Assembly (NCBI RefSeq): GCF_024586915.1
Contig: NZ_JANBVS010000001.1
Coordinates: 744,001 to 808,000, forward strand
DNA: 64,000 nucleotides
From: Bradyrhizobium sp. SRS-191
GTDB lineage: Bacteria; Pseudomonadota; Alphaproteobacteria; Rhizobiales; Xanthobacteraceae
Reading direction: 5' to 3'
The notes under the pieces were generated by a model. That model was given only the letters and a program-made list of their open reading frames with translations. It was not told the origin of the DNA and ran no database searches. Both the position numbers and the translations under genes were made by a program. Every line of letters begins with the position of its first letter. Position 1 is the first letter of the stretch. This document shows, in pieces, positions 10,452 through 20,255 of the stretch.

Positions 10452-11884
10452 ATGCGCTCCCTACGCTCGCGGCTGTCGGCGCTCTGGCTCATGCTGGCGG
10501 TCTCCGGCGCGGCGACCGCCTATCTCCTGGTCGAGTCGTTTCAGCAATCGTCCGAGGCTCGCGTGACGCGCGCGCAGGATCTCGTGGTGCGCGGCTGCCG
10601 CGACATCGCCGATCGCTATCAGTTCTTCGTCTCGGGCTGGGGCGGCGCGCCGATCGATGACCGCATCAAGCATGATCTCATCCCCGTGGTGCAGTCCGCC
10701 TTGGCCGCCTCACCCGGCGTCGAGGGCGGCATCTGGCAGGCGGATCACGGCTCGCTCGCTTATGCCTATCCCACTTATGAAGGCACCGGACCCAAGACTG
10801 ATCTTCCCGCGGCGGAGCTGAGCGTCATCCAGCAGGTCAATGGCGACGCCCAGCGCAACAGCCGTCCCGCGACCACGGAAAATGCCGGACGCTCGCAGAC
10901 CCTGATCGTCCACGCCTGCCCGTTGCGCGGCCCGCTGGTAAACGTCACCGCGTGGACGATGACGCGGGCCGCCGCCACCGAAGGTCCAGCCTACGCGCAT
11001 CTGCTGACGGGTCTCTCGGTGCTGGCACTCACTCTGCTCGGCTCGGCCATTTGGCTCGCCTTCATCCTGGCCTCGTGGTCGCGCCGCATCGCCATCATCG
11101 AGACCGCGCTCGGCACGTCGTCTGCAACCGCAGACCTGCCGCAGCTGCCACGGACCGGCGCGCGCGAGCTCGACCGCCTGGTCGACGCCGTCAACGATGC
11201 CGGCCACCGGCTCGCGGCGGAGCGCGACCGCGCGACCGCTGCGGAGCGGCTCGCCGCCGTCGGCCGTCTCTCGGCAAACCTCGCGCACGAGATCCGCAAC
11301 CCGATCGCCGCGATGCGCCTGAAGGCGGAGAATGCGCTCGCCTCCCCCGATCCCGCACGCAAGGCGCGCGCGCTCGAGGCCATTCTGGAGCAGGTCGCGC
11401 GGCTCGACGCGCTGCTGCGCGATCTGCTGGCCATGACCCAGGCGAGCCGGCCAAGCGCGCGCGCCGTCGATCTCGCGGGCTTCCTGCAGGCGACTATCGA
11501 GACGCATCGCGAACTGGCCGCGCGTCGTGGCATGCAACTGCGCGTACTCGCCCCCTCCTCGACTGAAGCCGCCTGCTTCGATCCTGCTCAGATACAGAGG
11601 GCGCTCGACAATTTGATCCTCAACGCGATCCAGAATACGCCCGAGGGCGGCGAGATCGTTGTGGCCGCCGAGATCGATGACGGGCGCCTGCTGTTCCGCG
11701 TCACCGATAACGGCCCCGGCATCGACGCCGGCATCAAGGACCGACTGTTCGAACCCTTCGTCAGCACCCGCGCCGACGGCACCGGGCTCGGCCTCGCCAT
11801 CGTACGCGAGATCGCACGCGCCCACCGCGGCGAGGCCAGATTAGCTCCCATCAGCACCGGCACCAGCTTCGAGATTTCCCTGCC

Positions 11885-11900
<16 letters not shown>
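10452..11900 (+). CDS. Membrane sensor histidine kinase (partner of NtrC-type regulator)
   Basis: A 482-residue kinase. The first membrane helix is about residues 8-28 (ALWLMLAVSGAATAYLLVE), followed by a periplasmic region of about 150 residues with two cysteines (CRDIADR, VHACPLRG). The second helix is HLLTGLSVLALTLLGSAIWLAFILASW, then a HAMP-like linker. The DHp domain has LAHEIRNPIAAMRLKAE (His about residue 279), and the HATPase has NLILNAIQNTPEGG and DGTGLGLAIVREIAR. Its last 16 bases overlap the response regulator start, which indicates coupling. The ligand is unknown, although downstream His-rich and ArsB-like products suggest a metal, metalloid or envelope-stress signal. Confidence 0.88.
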
Positions 11901-13240
<1,340 letters not shown>

Positions 13241-13287
13241 TCCCTCGCCTCCCCATGCAACCCATTGATTTCCGGCCATTCTGCAAC

Positions 13288-13302
13288 TGGCATGGCCGTT
13301 GC
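13288..13302 (+). promoter_or_regulatory. Sigma-54 promoter (-24/-12)
   Basis: TGGCATGGCCGTTGC gives GG at 13289-13290 and GC at 13301-13302 with exactly ten bases between. It differs from TGGCACG-N4-TTGC at one position. It lies 41 bases before the ATG at 13343 and directly follows a sigma-54 activator gene. Two similar 13-base direct repeats (13202-13214 and 13224-13236) upstream could be activator sites. Confidence 0.75.
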
Positions 13303-13342
13303 GAAACCATTCGCGTCGCCAACCTCGACAAGGAGTTTCAGG

Positions 13343-14053
13343 ATGACGCGAAAGATGACGCCGATCGTGACCGTGCTCGCGCTGGCCGCCGCAGGCATCG
13401 GCACAGCCTACGCCCAGGCCCCGCTCTCCCCACCCGACGCAACATGGGATGCGTCGCAGCTGCCGGAGACGCGCGGCATCGTCAAGCAGTACACGCTGAC
13501 GCCGCGCGGCGACGTCGACGGGCTGATCCTCAATGACGGCACCGAGGTGAAGCTGCCGCCGCATCTGACCGCGCAAATCGTGTTCACGATCAAGCCGGGT
13601 GACGGCGTCTCGGTGCGCGGCCTGCGCGCCCGCGCACTGCCGCTGGTCGATGCCAGCCAGGTCACCAACATCGCGACCGGCAAGAGCGTGGTCGACAACG
13701 GTCCGCCTGAGGGCCCGGGCCGGCGCGGCGCCGATCAGACGATCAGCGGACGCATCGCCACGCTGCTGCACGGCAAGCGCGGCGAGGTCAACGGCGCGGT
13801 GCTCGACGACGGCACCGAGCTGCGGCTGCCGCCGCCCGAGGCGGAGCGTCTCGCCGACACCTTGCGCGTGGGACAGACGATCTCCGTCCGCGGCGACCTG
13901 CTGGAGACCGCACTCGGCAAGCTCGTCGACGTCAGGGCGATCGGCACCTCGCCGGATCAACTGACCGAGATCGAAGGCCCGCGGCCGCCGCGCGGTCCGA
14001 AGGGCGGGCCCGATCGGCTTGGCCCTCCGCCGCCGCCCCCGCCGCGCGGCTGA
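13343..14053 (+). CDS. Exported protein with two related beta-rich repeats and Pro-rich tail
   Basis: A 236-residue protein with a signal peptide (about residues 1-25, cleavage after AYA). Two related modules follow: one around GIVKQYTLTPRGDVDGLILNDGTEVKLPP, the other around GRIATLLHGKRGEVNGAVLDDGTELRLPP. Each ends in a G-x-V/I-S-V-R-G strand, a pattern I read as small OB-like barrels. The C-terminus is a Gly/Pro tail with seven consecutive prolines. AAGGAG upstream fixes the start at 13343. It is homologous along its length to the next gene product, which lacks the signal peptide. The sigma-54 promoter places it under the preceding two-component system. I do not recognise a named function; a periplasmic binding or sensing role is a guess. 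Confidence 0.78.
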   Translation: MTRKMTPIVTVLALAAAGIGTAYAQAPLSPPDATWDASQLPETRGIVKQYTLTPRGDVDGLILNDGTEVKLPPHLTAQIVFTIKPGDGVSVRGLRARALPLVDASQVTNIATGKSVVDNGPPEGPGRRGADQTISGRIATLLHGKRGEVNGAVLDDGTELRLPPPEAERLADTLRVGQTISVRGDLLETALGKLVDVRAIGTSPDQLTEIEGPRPPRGPKGGPDRLGPPPPPPPRG

Positions 14054-14094
14054 GGCGGTCCCTTTGAGGCCGCACGGATCCGGGCCTCGTCCTG

Positions 14095-14131
14095 AGGAGC
14101 AGGCCGCGGGCGTGCGTCTCGAAGGACGGCC
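14095..14131. repeat. Half copy of the CCTCATCCTGAGGAG-class palindrome
   Basis: The stretch CCTCGTCCTGAGGAGCAGGC continues to a GCGTCTCGAAGGACGG end. It matches the right arm of the repeat at 31568-31740, and no left arm is present here. Confidence 0.6.
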
Positions 14132-14148
14132 ACAGGCGCGATCAATCA

Positions 14149-14172
14149 GCAGCTGCCGCAAGTGGCAGCTGC
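14149..14172. promoter_or_regulatory. 9-bp inverted repeat before the His-rich protein gene
   Basis: GCAGCTGCC, six bases, GGCAGCTGC: perfect arms ending 39 bases before the ATG at 14212. It could be an operator or an intercistronic hairpin. No T-run follows, so a terminator is less likely. Confidence 0.4.
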
Positions 14173-14211
14173 CTTCCCTGGATTTCGAACTCACAGATGA
14201 AGGAGACAAAC

Positions 14212-14892
14212 ATGCATTGGATCGACCCCAACAGCCTGCCGGTCGTGACCGGCGTTCTCGAGCGCTTCGTGCTCAATCCCCACGGCGAGGTCGACGGCTT
14301 CGTCATGCGCGCCGGCGACAGCGACGCGCTGGTCCACACGCCGCCGCACATGGAGGCGGAGCTGACGCGTCACATCAAGCCGGGCGAAACGGTCCACGTG
14401 CGCGCGGTCAGGCCGCGTGGGGCCGAACTGCTCGCCGCGGTCGCGGTCACCGGCGCGAACGGCAAGGAGGTCGTCGATCACGGACCTGACGACGACCGCG
14501 AGCATCCCAAGCACGATCCTCGCAAGATGGACGCCGAGGGAACGGTGCGGCTGTCGCTGTTCGGACCGAAGGGCGAGCTGCGCGGCGCCCTGCTCACTGA
14601 CGGCACCGTCGTACGGATTGGTCCGAAGGAGGCCGGGGACGTTGCAGAACTGCTCGCGCCCCGGGCCACGCTGGCCGTGCGTGGCGACGGCATCGAGACC
14701 CGCTTCGGCCGGGTGATCCATGCCCGGGAGGCCGGCGCGAGCCTGAAGTCCCTGGCGCCGATCAAGCACGCCAAGCCAGGCCCCAAGCATGAGCATGGCC
14801 CGAAGCACGGACCCAAACATGGACCCAAACACGAGTCGAAGCACGGCCCGAAGCACAAGCATGGACCCGAGCACGATGACGCCCACGCGTGA
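14212..14892 (+). CDS. Cytosolic paralogue of the upstream repeat protein with His/Lys/Pro-rich tail
   Basis: A 226-residue protein related to the preceding one. It has the same two modules (VVTGVLERFVLNPHGEVDGFVMRAG and EGTVRLSLFGPKGELRGALLTDG) with IKPGETVHVRAV and TLAVRGDGIETRFG strands. It has no signal peptide, and its C-terminal 45 residues are a tandem Pro-Lys-His-Gly array (PKHEHGPKHGPKHGPKH and on), encoded by 12-base DNA repeats. The tail could bind transition metals. AAGGAG sets the start at 14212. It sits between the exported paralogue and two transporters, consistent with a cytosolic metal-buffering or sensing role, but that is inference. The repeat tract is prone to length change. 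Confidence 0.78.
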   Translation: MHWIDPNSLPVVTGVLERFVLNPHGEVDGFVMRAGDSDALVHTPPHMEAELTRHIKPGETVHVRAVRPRGAELLAAVAVTGANGKEVVDHGPDDDREHPKHDPRKMDAEGTVRLSLFGPKGELRGALLTDGTVVRIGPKEAGDVAELLAPRATLAVRGDGIETRFGRVIHAREAGASLKSLAPIKHAKPGPKHEHGPKHGPKHGPKHESKHGPKHKHGPEHDDAHA

Positions 14893-14935
14893 TTGCGCGT
14901 GCTCACGATAGCCAACTGAACCGAGGCCGCCAGCA

Positions 14936-16210
14936 ATGTCCCAGGATGAGATCACCACGCGCCGCGCGGGCCGCGCGCTCGACGCTGCCAATTTCTTCCT
15001 GGCCGACGTGCGCGACGGCCTCGGTCCCTATCTCGCGATCTACCTGCTGACCGAGCAGAAATGGGACGAGGCCTCGATCGGCGTGGTGATGTCCCTGGCG
15101 ACGATCGCCGGCATCGTCGCCCAGACGCCGGCCGGCGCGCTAGTCGATGCGACCAGGGCCAAGCGCATGATCATGATCGCGGCCGCGATCATCGTCACAG
15201 CGGCGTCTCTGGCGCTGCCGCTGATGTCGAGCTTCTGGCCGGTCGCGATCTCGCAGAGCATCGCCAATGCGGCCGGGGTGATCTTCGCCCCGGCCATCGC
15301 GGCGGTGTCGCTCGGCATCGTCGGCGCCAGGGCATTCACCGCTCGTGTCGGACGCAACGAGACCTTCAACCATGCCGGCAACGCGGTCGGCGCCGTTATC
15401 GCCGGCGCTGCCGCCTACGTGTTGGGGCCGTCAGCCGTGTTCTACCTGATGGCAGTCACCTCTGCTGGCAGCCTCATCAGCGTGCTCGCCATTCCCGAGC
15501 GCGCCATCGATCACGACGCGGCGCGCGGCCTGTCCCATGAGAAGGAAGGCGCTGCGACCGCTCAAGGCGAGCAACCGTCCGGGCTCGGCATCCTCTTCAC
15601 CTGCCGCCCGCTCCTCATTTTCGCGGTCTGCGTCGCGCTGTTTCACTTGGCCAACGCGGCTATGCTGCCGCTGGTCGGCCAGAAGCTGGCGTTGCAGGAC
15701 AAGAATCTCGGCACCAGCCTGATGTCGGCCTGCATCGCCGCGGCGCAGCTCGTGATGGTGCCGATGGCGCTGCTCGTCGGCGCCCGCGCCGACCGCTGGG
15801 GCCACAAGCGCTTCTTCCTCGCGGCGCTGCTGATCCTGCCGCTGCGCGCGGTGCTCTACACGCTGTCCGACGACAAGGCCTGGCTGGTTGCCGTGCAACT
15901 GCTAGACGGCGTCGGTGCCGGCATCTTCGGCGCGATCATGCCGGTGATCGTCGCCGATTTGATGCGAGGCACAGGCCGCTTCAATGTCGCTCAGGGCGCG
16001 GTCATCACCGCGCAGAGCATCGGCGCTGCGCTCTCCACCGCGATGGCCGGCCTCGTCGTCGTCCATGGCGGCTATAGCGCCGCGTTCCTGGTGCTCGGCG
16101 CAACGGCGGCCGTCGCCGTGATCGTGTGCTGGCTTCTGCTGCCGGAAACCGGTGGAGCGGAGGCCGCACATCTGGACGCGGCCACCGCGCCCGCTATCCC
16201 CGCCGAATGA
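14936..16210 (+). CDS. MFS transporter
   Basis: A 424-residue protein with about twelve hydrophobic segments. It starts NFFLADVRDGLGPYLAIYLL and has a central hydrophilic loop (about residues 195-220). The MFS signatures GALVDATRAKR (loop 2-3) and GARADRWGHKRFF (loop 8-9) are present. The substrate is not readable. It follows the His-rich protein by 43 bases and precedes the ArsB-like permease by 21, so the four genes after the sigma-54 promoter are probably one transcript. Proton-driven efflux of a toxic compound would fit the setting. Confidence 0.85.
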   Translation: MSQDEITTRRAGRALDAANFFLADVRDGLGPYLAIYLLTEQKWDEASIGVVMSLATIAGIVAQTPAGALVDATRAKRMIMIAAAIIVTAASLALPLMSSFWPVAISQSIANAAGVIFAPAIAAVSLGIVGARAFTARVGRNETFNHAGNAVGAVIAGAAAYVLGPSAVFYLMAVTSAGSLISVLAIPERAIDHDAARGLSHEKEGAATAQGEQPSGLGILFTCRPLLIFAVCVALFHLANAAMLPLVGQKLALQDKNLGTSLMSACIAAAQLVMVPMALLVGARADRWGHKRFFLAALLILPLRAVLYTLSDDKAWLVAVQLLDGVGAGIFGAIMPVIVADLMRGTGRFNVAQGAVITAQSIGAALSTAMAGLVVVHGGYSAAFLVLGATAAVAVIVCWLLLPETGGAEAAHLDAATAPAIPAE

Positions 16211-16231
16211 TTTGCTCTAACGATCCCGATC

Positions 16232-17485
16232 ATGTTTGCACACACCACTTGGCTCGCCTACGCCATCATCATCACCGCCACGGCCGGCGTCATCATCCGT
16301 CCCTTCCGGCTGCCCGAAGCGATCTGGGCGGTGGCCGGCGCGGTCCTGCTCGTCGCGCTCGGCCTGCTGCCTATGACGGATGCACTCGCCGGCATCCGCA
16401 AGGGTGTCGACGTCTATCTGTTCCTGATCGGCATGATGCTGATCGCCGAACTCGCCCGCCGCGAGGGCCTGTTCGACTATCTCGCGGCCTATGCGGTGGA
16501 GCATGCGCGCGGGTCGCCGCAGCTCTTGTTCCTGCTGGTCTACGCGGTCGGCACGCTGGTCACCGTGCTGCTCTCGAACGACGCCACCGCGATCGTGCTG
16601 ACGCCGGCCGTCTATGCCGCGACCCGCGCCGCCGGCGCCTCGCCGCTGCCCTATCTCTACGTCTGCGCCTTCATCGCCAATGCGGCGAGCTTCGTGCTGC
16701 CGATCTCCAACCCGGCCAATCTCGTCGTGTTCGGCGAGCGCATGCCGCATCTGACCGAATGGCTGCGCCAGTTCACTTTGCCCTCGATCGCGGCCGTCGC
16801 GCTGACCTATGTCGCGCTGTGGCTGACCCAACGCCGCGCCTTGCGCGACGAGCAGTTGCGCACCGATGTCGACAAGCCGCATCTCAGCCGCGAAGGCCGG
16901 CTCGCCGCCGTCGGCATCATTGCGATCGCGGCCGTGCTGCTGACCGCTTCCGCGCTCGACGTGCAGCTGGGCCTGCCGACCTTCGTCTGCGGCGTGATCA
17001 CGGCGGCCGCGATCCTGCTGGTCAGCCGGCAGTCGCCATGGCCGCCCCTCAAGGGCGTGTCCTGGGGTGTGCTGCCGCTGGTCGGCGGCCTGTTCGTGAT
17101 GGTGGAAGGCTTGAGCCGCCTCGGCGCGATCGGCCAGCTCAGCGCCTGGCTGCATCAGGGCGTCAGCCAATCACCCGCCGGCACGGCCTGGGCCGCTGGC
17201 CTGATCACGGCGGTGGCGGACAACATCGCCAACAATCTCCCGGTGGGCCTCGTCGCGGGATCGGTCGCGGCCAGCGATCACCTGCCCCACGAGGTCATCC
17301 GGGCGATCCTGATCGGGGTCGATCTCGGCCCGAACATGTCGGTCACCGGCTCGCTCGCCACGATCCTCTGGCTCACGGCCCTGCGGCGCGAGAAGATCGA
17401 GGTGTCCGCTTGGCAGTTTCTCAAGATCGGGCTCATCGTGACGCCGCCAGCGCTGGTGGCAGCGCTGGCGGCGGCATTGTGGTAG
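16232..17485 (+). CDS. ArsB/NhaD-type anion permease
   Basis: A 417-residue integral membrane protein of the ion-transporter superfamily that includes ArsB. Family marks are GVDVYLFLIGMMLIAELARREGLFDYLA, the conserved VTVLLSNDATAIVLTPAVYA, ISNPANLVVFGERMPHL, the second-half repeat VADNIANNLPVGLV, and IGVDLGPNMSVTGSLATILWL. ArsB exports arsenite or antimonite across the inner membrane. No arsR, arsC or arsA is adjacent, so an arsenic role is not established and another oxyanion is possible. It ends the probable sigma-54-dependent operon and converges on the DUF892 gene with only 12 bases between them. Confidence 0.82.
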   Translation: MFAHTTWLAYAIIITATAGVIIRPFRLPEAIWAVAGAVLLVALGLLPMTDALAGIRKGVDVYLFLIGMMLIAELARREGLFDYLAAYAVEHARGSPQLLFLLVYAVGTLVTVLLSNDATAIVLTPAVYAATRAAGASPLPYLYVCAFIANAASFVLPISNPANLVVFGERMPHLTEWLRQFTLPSIAAVALTYVALWLTQRRALRDEQLRTDVDKPHLSREGRLAAVGIIAIAAVLLTASALDVQLGLPTFVCGVITAAAILLVSRQSPWPPLKGVSWGVLPLVGGLFVMVEGLSRLGAIGQLSAWLHQGVSQSPAGTAWAAGLITAVADNIANNLPVGLVAGSVAASDHLPHEVIRAILIGVDLGPNMSVTGSLATILWLTALRREKIEVSAWQFLKIGLIVTPPALVAALAAALW

Positions 17486-17497
17486 AAAGCCGTTGGA

Positions 17498-17992
17498 TCA
17501 GGCGGCGGCTTCGTAGTTCACCGCGGTCTCGGCGATCTTGCTCAGGCTCTCGTCCGTCTTCCGCTCTTCGTTCAAGGTCTGATCGAGCAGCTTGGCCGCC
17601 TTCGGCAGATTGAGCTTGAGGGCCCACGCCTTCAGGGTCCCATAGCGGGACATCTCATAGTGCTCGACCGCCTGCGCTGCGGCAAGCAGACCGGCGTCGA
17701 GCGCCTGCGTGCCCTTGTACTCGTCCATGATCTCCTTGCCCTCGTCGATGATGCCCTCGATCGCATCGCACTTCTTGCCGCGGGCCGGCTTGCCGATCAG
17801 CTCGAAGATCTGCTCGAGACGCTCGATCTGACCTTCGGTCTCGTCCTGGTGCTTGAGGAAGGCGGCCTGCAGCTTGTCCGACTGGGCGGCCTTGGCCATC
17901 TTCGGCAGGGTCTTCAGGATCTGCTTCTCGGCGTAGTAGATGTCCTTGAGGGTATCGAGGAAGAGTTCGTTGAGGTCTTTGTCTGCAGCCAT
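17498..17992 (-). CDS. DUF892 ferritin-like stress protein (YciE/YciF type)
   Basis: A 164-residue all-helical protein with ferritin-like metal ligands spread over four helices: LKDIYYAEKQILKTLPKMA, KHQDETEGQIERLEQIFE, AAAQAVEHYEMSRYGTLKAWA and LNEERKTDESLSKIAE. YciE/YciF relatives are cytosolic, dimeric and induced by salt or general stress; their reaction is unknown. A GGAAC-N16-GGTT element on the minus strand (18020-18044) close to the EcfG consensus lies 28 bases upstream, fitting stress induction. It converges on the arsB-like gene. Confidence 0.9.
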   Translation of the reverse strand: MAADKDLNELFLDTLKDIYYAEKQILKTLPKMAKAAQSDKLQAAFLKHQDETEGQIERLEQIFELIGKPARGKKCDAIEGIIDEGKEIMDEYKGTQALDAGLLAAAQAVEHYEMSRYGTLKAWALKLNLPKAAKLLDQTLNEERKTDESLSKIAETAVNYEAAA

Positions 17993-18019
17993 GGTGTGCT
18001 CCCTGTGTTGTGACCCGAC

Positions 18020-18044
18020 AACCGGAAAGCCACACCCTGGTTCC
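18020..18044 (-). promoter_or_regulatory. EcfG-like promoter before DUF892 gene
   Basis: On the minus strand GGAAC, 16 bases, GGTT; one base off the CGTT -10 element. Position and the stress-type product support it. Confidence 0.5.
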
Positions 18045-18194
18045 TGCCTTCGACTACCGCCGGACGAAAATCCTGTCCCGAGCAGGCCGCCCTCCCCACC
18101 TTGCCCCTTGTAACAAAACCGTCACCCGGCAAAACTAAAGCTCTTGCCTGCGGCGAGACGCCGCGATTCCGCCGATTGCTTTCAGGAGTTTTCA

Positions 18195-20048
18195 ATGCGC
18201 CGCCCGCTCGTGCTGCTGTGCGCCGGACTGACCCTTTTGTCGTCCAGTGCCGCATTTGCGCAGAACGCCACGCCCCGTAACCTCATTCTCTTCATTCCCG
18301 ACGGCCTGCGCGCGGCGAAGGTGACGCCAGAAACGGCGCCGGCCATGGCCGCCGTCCGCGACAAGGGCGTCAACTTCAAGAACTCGCACTCGCTGTTTCC
18401 GACCTTCACCATGGCCAACGGCTCGGCCATGGCGACCGGGCACTATCTCGGCGATACCGGCACGTTCTCGAACACCATCTTCACCGGCTACACCTCGGTG
18501 CCGGCCGGCGACACCGTCGTGCCCTTCATCGAGAACGACGCCGTGCTCGGCGACATCGACGAGCATTTCAACGGCGACTATCTCAACGAGGACACGATCC
18601 TGAAGCTCGCCCGCAAGGCCGGCTATTCCACGGCCGCGATCGGCAAGCTCGGCCCGACCTACCTGTTCGACCACACCGGCTGCCCCTGCAAGCCCGGCGC
18701 GACCTCCTCGATCGTGATCGACGATTCCACCGGCAACAAGGCCGGCGTGCCGATCACTGATGAGTTCAAGGATGCCCTGACCAAGGCCGGCCTGCCGACC
18801 GCGACGCCGTCGCGCGGCGACAACGGCAAGGCGGGTGACGCCAAGACGCCGGGCACGACCTCGGCCAATGTCGCCCAGCAGGCCTACATGGCCGATGTCG
18901 TCACCAAAGTGGTGCTGCCGATGTTCAAGGCCCGCAACAAGCCGTTCGTGCTGGTGTTCTGGTCACGCGATCCTGACGGCAGCCAGCACAATCACGGCGA
19001 CAGCCTCAACACCATCACGCCGGGCATCAACGGTCCGACCTCGATGGCCGGCATCAAGAACGCCGACGACAATCTCGCCGCACTGCGCAAGGCGCTCGAC
19101 GATCTCGGGCTGGCCGCCTCGACCAACATCATGGTGCAGGCCGACCACGGCTTCTCGACCATCTCCAAGGAGAGCAAGACCTCGCCGTCAGCCAAGGTCA
19201 GCTATGACGATACGCCGAAGGACTTCCTGCCGATGGGCTTCCTGGCGCTCGACCTCGCCAAGGCGCTCGACCTGCCGCTGTTCGATCCCAACGACAAGAA
19301 TGCGGCCGTGCCGGCGGGCAAGCATCCGAAGGCCGGCAACGGCGTGCTCGGCAAGGATCCGACCAAGCCCGATCTCGTCGTCGCCACCAATGGCGGCTCC
19401 GACCTGATCTATCTGCCGAACAGCGACAAGAAGCTGGCCCGCCGCACCGTCAAGGCGCTGCTCGAGCAGGACTACGTCTCCGGCATCTTCGTCGACGACA
19501 AGCTCGGCGAGATCCCGGGCACCCTGCCGCTGTCGGTCGTCAATCTCGACGGCAAGGCGGTGACGCCGCATCCGGCGATCGTCGTCAACTTCCGCTCCTA
19601 TGTCGCTCCTGGCTGCGACGTGCCGAGCAACTGTTCGGTCGAGGTCGCCGATACCGTGCTGCGCCAGGGCCAGGGCATGCACGGCTCGTTCAGCCGCGGC
19701 GACACCTACAACTTCATGGCCGCCATCGGTCCCGACTTCAAGGCGGGCTTCGTCGATCCCCTGCCCGTCAGCAACGCCGATGTCGGCATCACCGCGGCAA
19801 AACTGCTCGACCTCAAGGTCTCGCCGAAGGGCAAGCTCGTCGGTCGCGTCATGACGGAGGCGATGCCGAACGGCGCGACGCCGAAGGCCACGACCGATGT
19901 CATCAAGTCCGACCCGGCCGGCGGCCTGCGCACCGTCCTGAAGCTGCAGCGCGTCGGCAGCCAGCGCTACTTCGACGCCGCCGGTTTCCCCGGCCGCACC
20001 GTGGGGCTGGACGACGAGGCGCCAAAGCAGAAGGCGGCGGCGAAGTAG
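18195..20048 (+). CDS. Secreted alkaline phosphatase-superfamily / phosphodiesterase-like protein
   Basis: A 617-residue protein with a signal peptide (about residues 1-23, cleavage after AFA). The superfamily metal-binding motifs are present: NLILFIPDGLRA with the first Asp, then FPTFTMANGSAMATGHYLGDTG with the nucleophile Thr/Ser region. SRDPDGSQHNHGD supplies Asp and His ligands, and VQADHGFSTI the late Asp-His pair. The family comprises type I phosphodiesterases/nucleotide pyrophosphatases that hydrolyse phosphate esters in the periplasm. CAGGAG upstream fixes the ATG at 18195, 50 codons inside the longest frame's region of poor usage. It stands alone. The substrate is unknown. Confidence 0.83.
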   Translation: MRRPLVLLCAGLTLLSSSAAFAQNATPRNLILFIPDGLRAAKVTPETAPAMAAVRDKGVNFKNSHSLFPTFTMANGSAMATGHYLGDTGTFSNTIFTGYTSVPAGDTVVPFIENDAVLGDIDEHFNGDYLNEDTILKLARKAGYSTAAIGKLGPTYLFDHTGCPCKPGATSSIVIDDSTGNKAGVPITDEFKDALTKAGLPTATPSRGDNGKAGDAKTPGTTSANVAQQAYMADVVTKVVLPMFKARNKPFVLVFWSRDPDGSQHNHGDSLNTITPGINGPTSMAGIKNADDNLAALRKALDDLGLAASTNIMVQADHGFSTISKESKTSPSAKVSYDDTPKDFLPMGFLALDLAKALDLPLFDPNDKNAAVPAGKHPKAGNGVLGKDPTKPDLVVATNGGSDLIYLPNSDKKLARRTVKALLEQDYVSGIFVDDKLGEIPGTLPLSVVNLDGKAVTPHPAIVVNFRSYVAPGCDVPSNCSVEVADTVLRQGQGMHGSFSRGDTYNFMAAIGPDFKAGFVDPLPVSNADVGITAAKLLDLKVSPKGKLVGRVMTEAMPNGATPKATTDVIKSDPAGGLRTVLKLQRVGSQRYFDAAGFPGRTVGLDDEAPKQKAAAK

Positions 20049-20147
20049 TCAGATCAGGCGAATGCATATCTCCCCCGGGCGAGCGGAAGCGAACCCGGGG
20101 ACCTCATCCCGCGTGTCATTTCCCAATGAGAAGCACAGCTCTCTCCA

Positions 20148-20223
20148 CGTCATTGCGAGCGTAGCGAAGCAATCCAGAGTCGCGCGCGCAGCCCTGGATT
20201 GCTTCGCTGCGCTCGCAATGACG
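20148..20223. repeat. Palindromic intergenic repeat, CGTCATTGCGAG class, copy 2
   Basis: CGTCATTGCGAGCGTAGCGA through CAATCCAG, short loop, then CTGGATTGCTTCGCTGCGCT ending CGCAATGACG. It is the same family as 3213-3294 and lies between two convergent genes, where it may act as a bidirectional stop. Confidence 0.88.
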
Positions 20224-20255
20224 CCGTGGAAACATCCAGCGACCTCACGACCACC

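Noticed and set aside
14149..14172. Inverted repeat plus TGGCAG as a second sigma-54 promoter
   Set aside because: The GG-N10-GC spacing gives CC instead of GC at -12.
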